From the NCBI GenBank assembly GCA_001766655.1, contig MJCC01000012.1, positions 227,980-291,979 of the forward strand: a stretch of DNA of 64,000 bases. The letters are read 5' to 3'. How positions within the stretch are numbered: position 1 is the stretch's first letter; each line of letters opens with the position of its first letter. The DNA comes from Phytomonas francai. Its lineage: Eukaryota > Euglenozoa > Kinetoplastea > Trypanosomatida > Trypanosomatidae. Made by a program: the position numbers and the translations under genes. Under the pieces are notes generated by a model. That model did not search any database and was not told the DNA's origin. It saw nothing but the letters and a program-made list of their open reading frames with translations. Positions 46,967-57,000 of this stretch are shown here, one piece after another.

Positions 46967-48925
46967 ATGCGCTGTGGAGGTTTGCTCCGTTTTTTTTATC
47001 ATTGCGGGCCGCTTCTTCGTGGGGTTGCGCTTACTCGAGGTAGCGCCCGTGAAGAAAAGGGAATCACTATCGCGAATGCGAACCTTGTGATCTCTCGCTT
47101 GAAAGAGACCTTACCTCGAAAAAAGAGCCCAGGAGGAAAGGGCAGGGGGGCGAGTCCCAAAAACATGGATAAGAATCCCAAGCATAGTCCCTCGCTAGCA
47201 GAATTCCACCCCGGCATCGCGCAGAGCTGGGTGGTGGCCGTTTCTAGCAAACTTCTCCGGCCGAGCTACGTCTTGCCGAGCAGCCGTAAGCTCGCCTGGT
47301 GGCGCTGCCCAGGCTGCGAGCACCAGTTCACCAAACGGATTGATTTGCACGTCGCGGAGGGCGGCGCCTGCCCGCGATGCCGCGCGAAGCCCTCCATTAA
47401 AGCGAATCCCCATCGCAATCAGGATAATGAGGGATTGCCATCCTCAAATGCCGCTTCCCTCTCCCTGTCGTCCTTGCCATTGCGTACGGCGAGGCATCGT
47501 TGTCGTCCCGGGAGCTCCGCGACCGCCCCGGAAGTGGAAAACGCGAATCGGTTGAACAAAAGCATCGCCGACGAGGCCGCCTTCGGCGGGTTCGCGCGGC
47601 CCACCTTCCTGCCGATGCTCGCGAAGAACTACACGAAGGAGTCGGCGAAGATCGCGCCGGACGAGCTGATCTACGTCTCCCCGAAGCTCGACGGCATTCG
47701 CTGCCTCGCGGCCTACGACAAGGGGCGCGACGAGGTCGTCTTTTTCAGCCGCGCAGGGACGCTTTTTGAGTGCTGCGATGCGAAAATCGCGCCCGGGCTG
47801 CGGGCCGCCTTCGCCCTCGACCCCGCCCTCGTCCTCGACGGCGAGCTCTACGACGACGCCGCGAACCGCGCGCGCGCCGGCGACGACCCCCTCCTCGCCC
47901 TCCTCGCGCGGGATTTCCTCGACGGCCCCGCGGGGCCCGACGGGGGTCGAAAATCCGCGCGAAAAAGGCCGCCCCGCGCGGCGGAAACGTCGCCGGCGGG
48001 GCTGTCGTTCGAGCAGCTCACGGCGGCCGTCCGCACGATGCGGGCCGGCCGGACCCCCGCCATCGCCGCCCTGCAGGCGAGGCTGCAGTACCACATCTTC
48101 GACGTCCTCGACGCGCGCGGGTTCGCGCCGGCGAGTCCGCCCTGCTTTGGCCTCCGCTATCAGCGATTGCGGGATTTGCTCCGTCGGGCGCGGGACGAAA
48201 ACGCGCGCGGGGCGCATAAAAAAAACGAAAAGGAGGACTTTCGCGAGGCCCTGCGGTTGGTCCCGGCCCTGCCGTGCGGGAAGGCGGAGGTGGATGCGCT
48301 GCTTCGCGCCGCGGTGCGCTGCGGCTACGAGGGCGTCATGATTCGCCGGGATAGCCTGACGGGAAACCACGCCACGATTCCCAACCACGACGAAGGCGAT
48401 AGGCGGAAAATGGAAAAGAACGCCCTAACGGAAGCCCCGGCGCTCACCCTGGACGTCGTCGTGCGGCGGCTCGAATACGCGGCGGGGGTGTTGGAGAACC
48501 TGCCGGGAAGGTCGGAACGCAAACGCGGACTGCCCTCGTCAACGTCAACGACAACAACGACGGCATCTCGCTCGACTTTGTATGCGTCCGGAGGCTACGC
48601 CCACGGACAGCGCAGCGGAACGCTTCTCAAGTATAAAATCATGCGCGACGACGAGTTTGTGATCGTCGCTGCGGTAGAAGGAAAAGGAAAGTGGAAAGGC
48701 GCGCTCGGGGCTTTTGTTTGTCAAACGAAAGATGGCAAAAACACCTTTACCGTGACCCCCGCCAGCAACGATGCGGAAAAGAAAGCGATGTGGAGGACTT
48801 GGGAAACGAAATATAGAGGAAAAGTGATTACCGTGCAATATCAGGAGCTCACCGCGGACGGCATCCCGCGCTTTCCGGTAGGGAAGTGCATTCGGGGCGA
48901 GGCGGACGGAAGGGATTGGATTTGA
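46967..48925 (+). CDS. ATP-dependent DNA ligase, kinetoplast type, copy 1
   Basis: 652 aa from ATG 46967. The N-terminus (MRCGGLLRFFYHCGPLLRG) is presequence-like, fitting a mitochondrial ligase. A zinc ribbon at about 110-140 (WRCPGCEHQF...GGACPRCR) precedes the ligase core. Nucleotidyltransferase motifs follow: motif I SPKLDGIR with the AMP-accepting Lys240, motif III LVLDGELYDD, motif IV YEGVMIRRD and motif V LLKYKIMRDDEF. The OB-fold end is VQYQELTADGIPRFP. It should seal nicks using ATP. Kinetoplastids carry two such ligases, LIG k-alpha and k-beta, encoded side by side and acting on kinetoplast DNA minicircles; this and the next gene fit that pair, though which is which is not settled. 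Inserts between motifs III and IV lengthen it. The stop is TGA. Confidence 0.9.
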   Translation: MRCGGLLRFFYHCGPLLRGVALTRGSAREEKGITIANANLVISRLKETLPRKKSPGGKGRGASPKNMDKNPKHSPSLAEFHPGIAQSWVVAVSSKLLRPSYVLPSSRKLAWWRCPGCEHQFTKRIDLHVAEGGACPRCRAKPSIKANPHRNQDNEGLPSSNAASLSLSSLPLRTARHRCRPGSSATAPEVENANRLNKSIADEAAFGGFARPTFLPMLAKNYTKESAKIAPDELIYVSPKLDGIRCLAAYDKGRDEVVFFSRAGTLFECCDAKIAPGLRAAFALDPALVLDGELYDDAANRARAGDDPLLALLARDFLDGPAGPDGGRKSARKRPPRAAETSPAGLSFEQLTAAVRTMRAGRTPAIAALQARLQYHIFDVLDARGFAPASPPCFGLRYQRLRDLLRRARDENARGAHKKNEKEDFREALRLVPALPCGKAEVDALLRAAVRCGYEGVMIRRDSLTGNHATIPNHDEGDRRKMEKNALTEAPALTLDVVVRRLEYAAGVLENLPGRSERKRGLPSSTSTTTTTASRSTLYASGGYAHGQRSGTLLKYKIMRDDEFVIVAAVEGKGKWKGALGAFVCQTKDGKNTFTVTPASNDAEKKAMWRTWETKYRGKVITVQYQELTADGIPRFPVGKCIRGEADGRDWI

Positions 48926-49541
48926 GACGGGGAAAAACTCACCGACAGGGCCTGCCTTGGGGTTGTGTTGAATCGAAAAAATCATACTATTCGCAAGGAT
49001 CGATCGATGTTGGCGATGACCCTTGGCAGCCGCCTTCCTAATATAGACTTTTACTATCCCCGCGTGTATACACTGTACGTTTATTTTATTTTATTTGATT
49101 TGTACTATGATCCCACGAATAGGGTTCTTGTTATTTTTGTTTTTTTTCCCTATTGTTTTTACGCCCCTTGTGCGTATTTCTGTACGATTCCCACGATCGG
49201 GTCATTTTAGATCCCCAATTGGAACCCGAAGCGGTGGCTCATTTGTTTATTTTTTTTTCCCCCGCACTCCTTATTTTCTCTCATAGGGTATTGCTTTCTT
49301 TAAACGCGTGTGCAGTAGTAGTGGTGGTGGTGCTTCGCGTGTGCCTTTATTCACGCATCGAAGGTCTACTACCCCCGAGCCGAGTGTTTTTCTCGCCGCG
49401 AGGAGGGACCCCGACGCCGTAGCACCTTGCCAGTCGAACGCTCGGTCGCGCGCGCATTGCCTGTAGGGGGGTACCGTGAGCCCGGGGGGGGGAGGGGGGA
49501 GCTTGTTTTTTTTTTTTTTTGGATCGGTTTATTTGGCCCGA
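48926..49541. other. spacer between ligase genes
   Basis: No gene seen. Contains T-rich runs, a G-rich stretch (49484-49499) and a pure T15 run (49506-49520) 21 nt before ATG 49542. No AG lies between the T-run and that ATG, so the acceptor must be further upstream or the start further downstream. Confidence 0.55.
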
Positions 49542-50990
49542 ATGTCCCGCGTCTCTCGCGTGCTCGCGACGGGGAAGCTGGGGGTGGACGCGACGAAGCT
49601 TCTCGGGCTCGGCCGCGCGCAGACGGCGCCGCAGCGCGCGCTCGCGCGGGCGCTTCGCGGGGCGACCCTCGAGTCGGCGCTCCCGCACCTGGCGGCGTGT
49701 TGGGTGGGCCCGTGTTGGGGCTCCGTCCTGCAGACGCCGGCGAGCCTGCCGCCGCTGAGCCGCCGCCGGGCCGTCTGGCGCTGCTCGCGCTGCCGCGCCG
49801 AGTTCGAGATGGCCGTCGCGCACTTCGTGGACGGGGGCGGGGTCTGCCCCCTCTGCCACCGCCCCCAGCGCACCCTCAAGGCGGGGGATGGCGATCCAAC
49901 CCGGGCCCCGGGCTACCCCCGCGCCCCCCGCATGGTCCACGCGAACTACCGCTCCGTCCTGAGCGCGAACCCCGAGTGGGAGGGCCGGAATGTGCAGCCG
50001 ATGCTCGCGCAGCGCTGGGAGCTCGTCGCGGACGGGCTCCGCGCCGGCGAGCCCCTGCTCGCGTCCCCGAAGATCGACGGCATCCGCTGCCTCGTCGGGG
50101 CCAACGCGCGCACCGGCGCCGTCCAGTGCTTCTCCCGCGGAGGCATCCTGCTCGAGTGCTGCGAGGGGCTGCTCCCGCAGATGGCCCCGCTCTTCGCCGC
50201 GGACCCCGGCCTCATCCTCGACGGCGAGCTCTTCGCGCCGGAGTGCAATTTTGAGCAGCTCAACGGGCTCGTCCGGCGGCGCGCGCGGACGGCGCCGGCG
50301 GCCGTCCGCGCCGCCCAGCGCCGCCTCCTCGAGTACTTCGCCTTCGACGTGATGTACACCGCCGGGCTCCCCGCCGACGCCCCGTTTCGCGAGCGATACG
50401 CCCTCCTCAAACGCATCATCCCGGTCTGCGGGGCGAAGCGGATCAGCAATTACCAACACGACGAGAAGCGGAAAAAAATGATCCGCGGGAGGCTCCCGGA
50501 CGGCGCCGGCGAGGCCGATTCCACCGCGAAGACGGCGAGCGGGGAGCCCGTGAAGGTCTACCACGTCCCGGCCGCGCAGGTGCTGCCGGAGGAGATGGAC
50601 GACGTCCTGCGCGAGGCCTGCTCGCAGGGCTTCGAGGGCGTCATGATTCGCCGACCCGAATTCCCCTACGAGCACGGCAAGCGCAGCTTCGGCCTGCTCA
50701 AGTACAAACAAATGCACGACGCGGAGTTCAAGATCGTCGGATTCCTGCCAGGCGAGGGCAAGTTCAAGGGCGGCCTCGGCGCCTTCGTCTGCGAGACCAA
50801 GGACGGCTACCGCTTTAACGCGCCGCCGAAGGTCTCGCTGAAGGAGCGGCTCGCGCTGTGGGGCCGGCAGAAGGAGTTCCTCGGAAAGTACCTGACGGTG
50901 CAGTACCAGGAGCTCTCCTCCCAGGACGTCCCGCGCTTTCCCATCGCAAAAGTCGTTCGCGGCGGCGCGGACAAGAGCGAGTGGCTATAG
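49542..50990 (+). CDS. ATP-dependent DNA ligase, kinetoplast type, copy 2
   Basis: 482 aa from ATG 49542; a longer frame to 49476 would need GTG and would translate the T-run. The N-terminus MSRVSRVLATGKLGVDATK is basic and presequence-like. A zinc ribbon at about 77-107 (WRCSRCRAEF...GGVCPLCH) matches that of the preceding ligase. Core motifs: SPKIDGIR with catalytic Lys177, LILDGELFAP, FEGVMIRRPEFPYEHGK, LLKYKQMHDAEF and the OB-fold end VQYQELSSQDVPRFPIAK. It is shorter and much richer in GC than copy 1, with little low-complexity sequence. Same reaction: adenylation, transfer to the 5' phosphate, nick sealing; expected in the mitochondrion. Tandem arrangement with copy 1 mirrors LIG k-alpha/k-beta. 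The stop is TAG. Confidence 0.9.
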   Translation: MSRVSRVLATGKLGVDATKLLGLGRAQTAPQRALARALRGATLESALPHLAACWVGPCWGSVLQTPASLPPLSRRRAVWRCSRCRAEFEMAVAHFVDGGGVCPLCHRPQRTLKAGDGDPTRAPGYPRAPRMVHANYRSVLSANPEWEGRNVQPMLAQRWELVADGLRAGEPLLASPKIDGIRCLVGANARTGAVQCFSRGGILLECCEGLLPQMAPLFAADPGLILDGELFAPECNFEQLNGLVRRRARTAPAAVRAAQRRLLEYFAFDVMYTAGLPADAPFRERYALLKRIIPVCGAKRISNYQHDEKRKKMIRGRLPDGAGEADSTAKTASGEPVKVYHVPAAQVLPEEMDDVLREACSQGFEGVMIRRPEFPYEHGKRSFGLLKYKQMHDAEFKIVGFLPGEGKFKGGLGAFVCETKDGYRFNAPPKVSLKERLALWGRQKEFLGKYLTVQYQELSSQDVPRFPIAKVVRGGADKSEWL

Positions 50991-51064
50991 ATCGCACCCT
51001 GACGAGAAATAAAAGGAAGGCGTGGTGGAATAGAGCGCACGCATATATCGCGAGTGTTGTGTGT

Positions 51065-51087
51065 GGGGGGGGGGGGGGGGGGGGGGG
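51065..51087 (+). repeat. G23 homopolymer
   Basis: Twenty-three G, 74 nt after the stop of ligase copy 2. Length is uncertain in any homopolymer of this size. Confidence 0.9.
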
Positions 51088-51555
51088 TGCGTGCGTAGGA
51101 GAAAAGGCTGCGTTTGACAATGTCTAGAACCAGCGTTTTTTTTTATTTGGTTTATTTATTTATATAGAGAGAGAGATAGATAGATAACTTTTTTGCTCAA
51201 ATATATAGAAAAGAATAGAGGAACGGCTTTTGTTTTCCCTTTTATGGGTGTTGAATTTCAGATAATACAAGATGCCACGCGGTGCGAAGCTGCTTTTCGA
51301 TCCCTGACCTCACTATTCTATTGGTTTGGTTACCAGTTGGGTCGATACACGTTTGAACCCGCTCGTGCACCATACACAAGGTTTTAATCCGCGTTAAATT
51401 TTTCAGATTTCCCTCAAATCAGTCGATGTGCAGAGTAATATAGATCTATACAGGAGACGTCTCAGGGCTACTGTTCTAAATATTGACAGCAAGGTGCTTC
51501 GCTTCTATTTATCACTTTCCTAATCGGTGTGTGCACCGAGGTTTGGAAAAGGGGT

Positions 51556-51577
51556 GGGGGGGGGGGGGGGGGGGGGG
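51556..51577 (+). repeat. G22 homopolymer
   Basis: Twenty-two G preceded by GGGGT, in the same spacer as the G23 run. Confidence 0.9.
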
Positions 51578-51820
51578 AAGGTGGAAGCCTCTTATTGGAC
51601 TTGACCTATCTTTTAGATGGTATTTAGTGGGCCTGCTACTATGATTCCCTCATTCTGATTTCTGGACGCAAAAGGAAAAGGTTAAATTATATAAGGCACA
51701 CTACCACGTTCTAGTGTGGTCAGAACTATCGAAGAGCACTACTTCGGCACAAACTTATACACTTCACACGAATTCATTTTTAAAATAAAAGAGAAAATCG
51801 TACGAAGAGAAGATCCCAAC

Positions 51821-53443
51821 ATGCTTTTGCGCAACTCCATTCAGAGCCTCTCTTCAAGCAATACCGCCAAATCGCGTTGGCTGTCGAGCGGCGTGCTCCA
51901 AAAGTCGAGCGTTGGCGGCTTTCGCGCGATTCGCACCATACTCTCTTCTCAACTTCAGCATAAACCCGTTCGTGAGTTTGCGTTCGGCGGGGCCTTTTCG
52001 AGTTCCCACGCCTCTCCCCTTTTTCACGCCGCTCGGTGTGTTCAGTACGAAACCAGCGCGGCAAACTTCGATACCCAGGTCCTGCAATCCGAGCAGGCGG
52101 TTTGTTTGGTCTACTTCATTCGCAACACCAACTGCATGACCTTCCTTCGCCAGGCCGAGGAGCTGGTGGATAAGATCAACGCCGAAACCTCCGGCGCGGC
52201 CCACGAAAACGAGGCGCCCCGCACGCAGGAAGATAAAAACGGGAAAAAAACGCTGGAATGGCTCAAGCTTTGCACAATTAACGCGGACGAAAATCGCAAC
52301 CTGGCCTCGGCGTTCTCCGTCGAACGCGCGAAGCTGCCGGTCACCTACTTCATCATGCAAGGGACGATTATCGATAAAGTGGTCGGCCATATCGCCCCCA
52401 CCCGGCTCCATGCCATTCTCTACAAATTTCTTGAGCACTATCAAAAAGAAATGAACGTCGATTTACTCGCACGAACGAACAAGGAGGCTTCGAAATCGGG
52501 TGGATTGAGCAATCCCATCCCGGCGGCGGCGACGGCGGACCTCCTGGACAGCGCCTCGACATCCTTCATCCAGGAAAAGATGCTCTCCGCACTCGCCGGG
52601 GCGGATATGATTCGTCTTCCCGAAGATGCCAATCTTCTGGATGGGATTCGTAAAACCCTCCAACAGGCGAAGAAGAAGGCGCATCAGGAATTGCAGGAGC
52701 TCCATCGGGAGCTCGGGATGGGCATTCGCCGCCTTCCCGACGCGGAGCTCCACATAAAGTACTATAAATCCACCCCCTTCCACGCGATGGCGGTGATTTC
52801 GGCGCTGGAGGCCTTATTTTTGGCGAGATCCTACGCCTTCTTGGGGGATATTTCCAAAACGAACGTGATCTGGGCCAAGCAATCCATCCATAAAGAGTTC
52901 GAGCCCGTTCTCGGTGATGCTAAAATGCGCCGAATCCTCGCTTTGGTCGATGCGAATCTCGTGAAAGGGGATCTACGGCTTTCACTCGCAACCCACAGAC
53001 GGAAGCTGCAGGACCCCTCGCTCTCCTCGGACGTTCAAAAACGCGAGGAAGGGGGGGAGACGAAAGACGCGGAAGGGCCTTTAAAGAGCTCAACTCAGGA
53101 GGAAAATGCGCCTTTGGAGGCGAATGCGGCGTACTTTGGAGAGCTCATGGCGGTGATTGACGATCACATCGATACGCGAGATGTCGGGGAGGGCTTTCCA
53201 GACGCGGTCGTTGAAAGGCTTCTCGAAAAGTTGAAAGAAGATGTTAAGCTGCGCAAGTTATCAGGCAACATCTCCTCCACATCGTCGTCCCCCTCTTCGG
53301 AATCGTCGCGGAGTTTAACACGCAGCCTGGCAGAAGAGCGGGTGGAGCATACGAAAACGGTACTAACATGTATCCTAAACCTCTTCGCTGCGGATCCAAA
53401 GGGCTCTACCGCTCGCTCGAGATTAGCCTCAATACTCTATTAA
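51821..53443 (+). CDS. mitochondrial thioredoxin-fold protein with helical (TPR-like) tail
   Basis: 540 aa from ATG 51821; the frame before it opens with GTG only. The N-terminus MLLRNSIQSLSSSNTAKSRW is a good mitochondrial presequence. Residues about 80-210 read as a thioredoxin fold: VCLVYFIRNTNCMTFLRQAEEL, then LKLCTINADENRNLASAFSV, then KLPVTYFIMQGTIIDKVVG. The active-site CxxC is lost: only one Cys is left in NTNCMTF. The C-terminal half is helical, with TPR-like stretches (FHAMAVISALEALFLARSYA; LALVDANLVKGDLRLSLATH). Thioredoxin plus TPR without CxxC is the layout of bacterial YbbN/CnoX chaperedoxins, so a chaperone role is possible, but the link is by architecture only. Acidic inserts split the C-terminal part. 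The stop is TAA. Confidence 0.72.
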   Translation: MLLRNSIQSLSSSNTAKSRWLSSGVLQKSSVGGFRAIRTILSSQLQHKPVREFAFGGAFSSSHASPLFHAARCVQYETSAANFDTQVLQSEQAVCLVYFIRNTNCMTFLRQAEELVDKINAETSGAAHENEAPRTQEDKNGKKTLEWLKLCTINADENRNLASAFSVERAKLPVTYFIMQGTIIDKVVGHIAPTRLHAILYKFLEHYQKEMNVDLLARTNKEASKSGGLSNPIPAAATADLLDSASTSFIQEKMLSALAGADMIRLPEDANLLDGIRKTLQQAKKKAHQELQELHRELGMGIRRLPDAELHIKYYKSTPFHAMAVISALEALFLARSYAFLGDISKTNVIWAKQSIHKEFEPVLGDAKMRRILALVDANLVKGDLRLSLATHRRKLQDPSLSSDVQKREEGGETKDAEGPLKSSTQEENAPLEANAAYFGELMAVIDDHIDTRDVGEGFPDAVVERLLEKLKEDVKLRKLSGNISSTSSSPSSESSRSLTRSLAEERVEHTKTVLTCILNLFAADPKGSTARSRLASILY

Positions 53444-54051
53444 GTAGCACCCCTTATACTGCTGCCGTTGTTGTTTTTTTAATCCTTAAGAATGATGATA
53501 GCGATAGTATTCAAGGGATTAAAACCACACGTGGGAAGAAGTGGGATAAAGATAGCAAGCTAAAGAGAAAAGGCAAATGAATACTTTATTAATGGGCCTA
53601 TTTCATGTCGCTTCCATTATTATCGCTTGCATGAAGTTCTGCATACACACACACTCTCTATCTCCTCCTCCCTCCCCCCCTCCCCCCTATCTCGTTCGCT
53701 CTCGATGTGCATTATAGGTGAGGCGTGGAAATAAGTGCATGGGTAGCTTTTCGCATTCCCACAATATTGAAAAGGGTCCTTTTTTACTATTATTATTTTT
53801 CCCCACTGGTGCGTCAATATATCTCAAGGAAAGTATACCCATCATGAAAATATTGAGTGGGAATTACTATATACGAATATACTTTTTGTCGCCTTTCTCT
53901 ATCAAATTTATTCTCATTGATGAAGCGTTTTAAGGTTGGAAATGTGAATAAAAGGTTGAAATAGATATTTTTGACAATTGTAGCAATCCCTTTTTTTGTC
54001 TCTTTTTTATACTATACATCTGAATTCTCCTATACACACATAGTTCATTCA
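53444..54051. other. intergenic, long pyrimidine tract
   Basis: No gene seen. A CA/CT-rich then C-rich run (53642-53692), T-rich stretches, and a final T-tract with AG 54042-54043 next to ATG 54052. Confidence 0.55.
53986..54043 (+). promoter_or_regulatory. putative spliced-leader acceptor
   Basis: T-rich tract (about 53989-54010) followed by AG at 54042-54043, 9 nt before ATG 54052. Supports choosing that ATG over the upstream TTG. Confidence 0.4.
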
Positions 54052-57000
54052 ATGGCGGAAAATTCACCGAAGCAGGAAAAAAAGAACGCCGGCTTCTTCC
54101 CAGTGCTCCCCAGCGATAGTGACCTCCCGCACACCCGTGATAATTCCCCGAGAGTAGGTACCTCTCCTCGTCAGCCCCACGGCGGGAAAAAGGGAGCGGA
54201 AAAGGGATCAGCAATATCCATCACCTCAAACGAGCTGGGCACGCAGTATCCCTCGGCGCAAAATGGAATGCATCCGATGATTCTGGATCAATATGCACGC
54301 TATTTACGCCGCCGTCATCGCTCAAAGGGGGTACTTCCACAAAAAGGGAAAAAAAAAGATCAGGACATATGCGAAGACGGCGATGAGTTTTCAGGTACAC
54401 GAACCGTCTCTCCTGACGGGGAAGGCGGGGAAGGAGGAAAAGCGCGTGAAAGAATCCCTTCGATGCGCGATTGGAATCCCAAAATACCGAATCCGCCACC
54501 CGACCTGCACGACAGCTTCGGCAACCTCGCCTATCATCGCCTTTTTCAGACCGACCCCTTCGCCGCGGCGAATCAAGCCGTGGACCATCCCAAGGCCAAG
54601 AATGCCTGCTATCCCAGCTATAGCAATAGCGTTAGTGATATCCGGAGCCCCAAAATGGTTCCCGATCCCAACGATCGCGAGAATAGCACCGCCGTGGAGC
54701 TCGAGTCGATCGACGATCTTCGCGCGGGGAGCGTGGACGAGCCGCCGCGGCCGATGGCGCGCCCGCCCGGCGCGCACAGCAAGGCCGCCTTCGCCACCTT
54801 CCTCGCCTTCACCGAGAAACGCGAGTTTTGGCTGCTCCTGCAGTACGCCTTCCGCATCGCGCTGATCGGGATTCTCCTTCCCGCCCTCCTCGTCTACTTT
54901 TTCTTCCCCTCCCAGCACTTTTTCACGCTGACGTACGTTTTGTCGGGCGCCCTCATCTCCGCGAGCATGAGCGTGGGCCAGATGGTCACCTTCATCGCGC
55001 AGTACCTGCGGGCCGCGCTGATGTGGCTCCCGCTCTCCCTCGCGTGCGTGGCCGCCGGGCTGAATCGCTCGCCCCCGGCGTGGTTTGTCGTCTACTTCGT
55101 CCTCATTTCTTTGCTCGCGTTCGTGAACGCGAACACGACGCGGCGGATGAGTTTACTTTTGATCAACATCGCCCTGGTGACCCTCCTTAGCGGGGACGAG
55201 AACTTCTACCGGCCTTTTATTATCCTCGCGAGCTGGTCGGTCGGCGTCGGCTTCGCGATGCTCGCGATTTTGCTGCCCTATCCGATCCTCGCGGCGCGGG
55301 ACGCGGTGCGGGTGATGGAGGGCATCTTCGAGAACACGGCGACCTGCTTTGCCGGGATGCTCTCCTGCTTTTGGGCCGAAAACAACACCGAGCGGAGCAT
55401 GTTTATGGTCCGCATCCGCCACCTCGTCCGCTCGATCGACTTCCTTATCGAGGAGCTCGAGGTGCACAACGCGCACAGCTTCTACGAGATCCTCATCTTC
55501 GACACCTACGAGCGCTACGAGGTCCGCGAGGAGAAGGTCAAGCTGCTCTGGAAGCTCAAGATGAACCTGCGCACGATGGAGCGCGTGATTAACGCCCTGC
55601 AGGAGCGGCCGAAGATCCTGACGGACTGCGCGCGCTCGCGAATGTTCAAGCGACAGCTCGCCAAGCCCATCCAGCGCGTCTCGAAGGCCATGGGCGAGCT
55701 GCTGCTCAACATCAGCCACACAAAAACCTACGCGGAGCTTCGGCAGGCGCACCTCTTCTTCGAATCCACCGGGAGGGCGATCAAACAACTCCAGGAGGAG
55801 TTCGAATCCGCGCACAAGACCGGGTTGTACGAAAACGAGGAGGAGATCTTCTCCGACACCCACCACATGGAGGAGTTTTTCCCGCTTTTCTCCTTTTTTA
55901 TCTTCTCAATCGTCAACTTTTGGACCGTCCTCAATCACTTTAAGGAAATCGTCGATCGCCATGAGGGGAAGCTCGATTCGCGGGGGACGCTTCGTTTCGT
56001 GTTTAGATCCGTCGTCGATACGCTGTGGGGGAACGTGACCCTCGTGCAGAACCTCATCCGCGGCTCCGAGGAGGAGTGCCGTATTTTTATCGAGGCCGGA
56101 AAAGTCAGCCTCGCGATGCTGCTCTCCATCCTTTTCTTCTACAACGTGAACGCGCGGATGCTTTTATTGACCGGCCCGACGATCATCGCGTTCGTTTCCG
56201 GGATGAACCCGGTCGAGACCGTGCACGCGAGCGGGATGCGTTTGACCGGGACACTCATCGGCTCCGTCATCGGGTTTTTTGGCGTGACTTTGATCAAAAA
56301 ACTCATCTTTCGCATTATTTCGATCTGCGTGATCGTCTTTGTCATGAGCTTCTCGAGGCTGAATATGGAATTTGCGCCGATTTGCGGGACCTGTACGTTT
56401 GTCTCCATGACCCTTCTAAGCTCGCAGCATCAAGGGGCCGATTACACCATTTCTCGGATTCAACAGAACGCATTTTCGATTTTTGTTTACTGCTTTATCA
56501 GCGTGACCATTTTCCCCCTGAGCCCGAGCGAGGTCCTGTACGAAAAAAGGATGCAGGCCCTCAAACTGAGCAGCCAATCCTTCAAAAAAATCATGGGCTT
56601 GTTGTATGAGGCCTCCTCCTACTATGAATGTATCAGCAAAAAGCGTCTAAATATGCACGAACAGCATCCCATGATTGGGGAAACCTGCAGCCATTCGAAT
56701 ACAACCTTCAAAAGCACCTCACACGAACCCTTCAATTTCGCTTTGCCGCACAACCCGCCCGAGGGAGCACGTGGAATCGATTCGCTCGCCTCATTAGCGC
56801 ATCCACCGCCGAAACTTGAGACCATTTCGAAATTCCGCGGCGCCTACAATGACGAAAAAAAGAATATGTTCATTGTCCCCGTGGATTTCAGCAAGGCCAA
56901 CCCTCGCGGAGCTGATAAAGGCTCCGACCTCCACCACTCCCTCATGCCGCGTGCGTTTTTTAGCGATCAGGAGGATGCGAAAATTGTGGACATCTTCGAT

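Larger units (their letters stand above)
50991..51820. other. intergenic with two very long G-runs
   Basis: No gene seen. Holds G23 (51065-51087) and G22 (51556-51577), a GATA-type repeat near 51170-51186 and AT-rich sequence. An ATG frame of 64 codons (51193-51387) is not gene-like. Confidence 0.6.

Noticed and set aside
49476..49541. Ligase copy 2 starting at 49476
   Set aside because: It would begin with GTG and translate a G-run and a T15 run into Gly and Phe runs. ATG 49542 gives a presequence-like N-terminus.
51281..51400. tRNA-like sequence (GGGTTCAAA on the minus strand)
   Set aside because: No acceptor stem, A box or cloverleaf could be built around it. No tRNA, rRNA or CRISPR array was seen anywhere in the window.
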